Positions 5,364-5,603 of a DNA stretch of 5,603 bases are shown here, piece by piece; within the stretch, counting starts at the first letter, position 1, and each line of letters starts with the position of its first letter. The notes under the pieces were generated by a model that saw nothing but the letters and a program-made list of their open reading frames with translations, ran no database searches and was not told the DNA's origin. The DNA lies in NCBI GenBank assembly GCA_049589355.1, contig JBAWAP010000348.1, positions 1 through 5,603 of the forward strand, given 5' to 3'. The DNA is from JBAWAP01 sp049589355 (GTDB lineage Bacteria > Chloroflexota > Anaerolineae > VGOG01). A program made the position numbers and the translations under genes.

Positions 5364-5603
5364 TCGTACCACCCGTTGCCGAAAACGCACGCCTTGCCCA
5401 CGTGCACCAGCTCCCCCAGGGCCAGCAAGGGCAGGAAGGGAGGCAAATCTCCTTCATAAGTCGCCTGGCCCACCAGCCCACCCAGATTCATGCGCTGCTG
5501 CTGGCGACGAGAGTAGCGCTCCCAATCCACCCACCCCGTCCGCGCCTCGGCCAGCCGCACCCCCTTTGCCGCCTCGATCATCCCCCGGTAATCAACCTCC
5601 CAC
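5345..5603 (-). CDS. cas6: Cas6-family CRISPR RAMP endoribonuclease, C-terminal fragment
   Basis: The last 85 residues of a gene whose start lies beyond the right edge; the frame stays open to the window end, so an internal ATG at 5581 is not the start. The segment GGLVGQATYEGDLPPF followed by LLALGELVHVGKACVFGNGWYEM matches the C-terminal half of PF10040-type Cas6 proteins, including the glycine-rich loop (VGKxxxFGxGWYE) that contacts crRNA repeat RNA. WERYSRRQQQRMNLGG just before it is also typical. Family members cut precursor CRISPR RNA within repeats. The catalytic residues usually lie in the missing N-terminal part, so activity cannot be judged. The end (AIGD and stop) is contributed by a heptamer repeat. 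No CRISPR repeat or other cas gene is seen here, so it may be a stand-alone or diverted Cas6 relative. Confidence 0.8.
   Translation of the reverse strand, partial: WEVDYRGMIEAAKGVRLAEARTGWVDWERYSRRQQQRMNLGGLVGQATYEGDLPPFLPLLALGELVHVGKACVFGNGWYEMAIGD

Noticed and set aside
5345..5603. CRISPR array near the Cas6-like gene
   Set aside because: The heptamer units are far too short and have no spacers; no 24-40 base direct repeats are present in the window.

Overview
The window is GC-rich (about 60% by eye) bacterial DNA. Gene style, short hairpin repeats, poly-C/poly-G palindromes and heptamer repeats in nearly every gap, and a Cas6 C-terminus of the kind seen in filamentous phototroph relatives together suggest Chloroflexota (Anaerolineae/Roseiflexus-like). 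This is inference; no rRNA or marker gene is present.

Left half, + strand (135-2539): a two-gene fragment of a deoxysugar nucleotide operon. An NAD(P)-dependent SDR epimerase/dehydratase/reductase has no ATG/GTG/TTG start that keeps its Rossmann loop. It overlaps by 4 bp (ATGA) an RfbH/DdhC-type 3-dehydrase with the diagnostic His in place of the PLP lysine and four [2Fe-2S] cysteines. Together they fit CDP-3,6-dideoxyhexose synthesis for O-antigen or another surface glycan.

Right half, - strand (5603 back to 2458): three genes in one direction. In transcription order they are the C-terminal 85 residues of a Cas6-family RAMP endoribonuclease (PF10040 type, running off the window), an SPFH/band-7 protein with a long coiled coil and a C-terminal domain resembling an E2 (UBC)/RWD fold, and a protein that looks like the N-terminal half of a HerA/VirB4-type ATPase but stops where the ATPase domain should begin. 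No CRISPR array or other cas gene is visible.

The halves converge on a C/G-run palindromic repeat (about 2399-2499). Both convergent genes read into it and take aberrant proline/glycine-rich tails from it, overlapping by 82 bp. The repeat looks like an insertion or rearrangement (or misassembly) junction that removed both native ends and perhaps the ATPase half of the minus-strand gene. The other gaps also hold repeats: four hairpins at 10-116, two at 3660-3737, and a heptamer array at 5315-5363 that runs through the cas6-like stop codon. The most novel item is the Cas6 / SPFH-E2-like / HerA-N-like neighbourhood.
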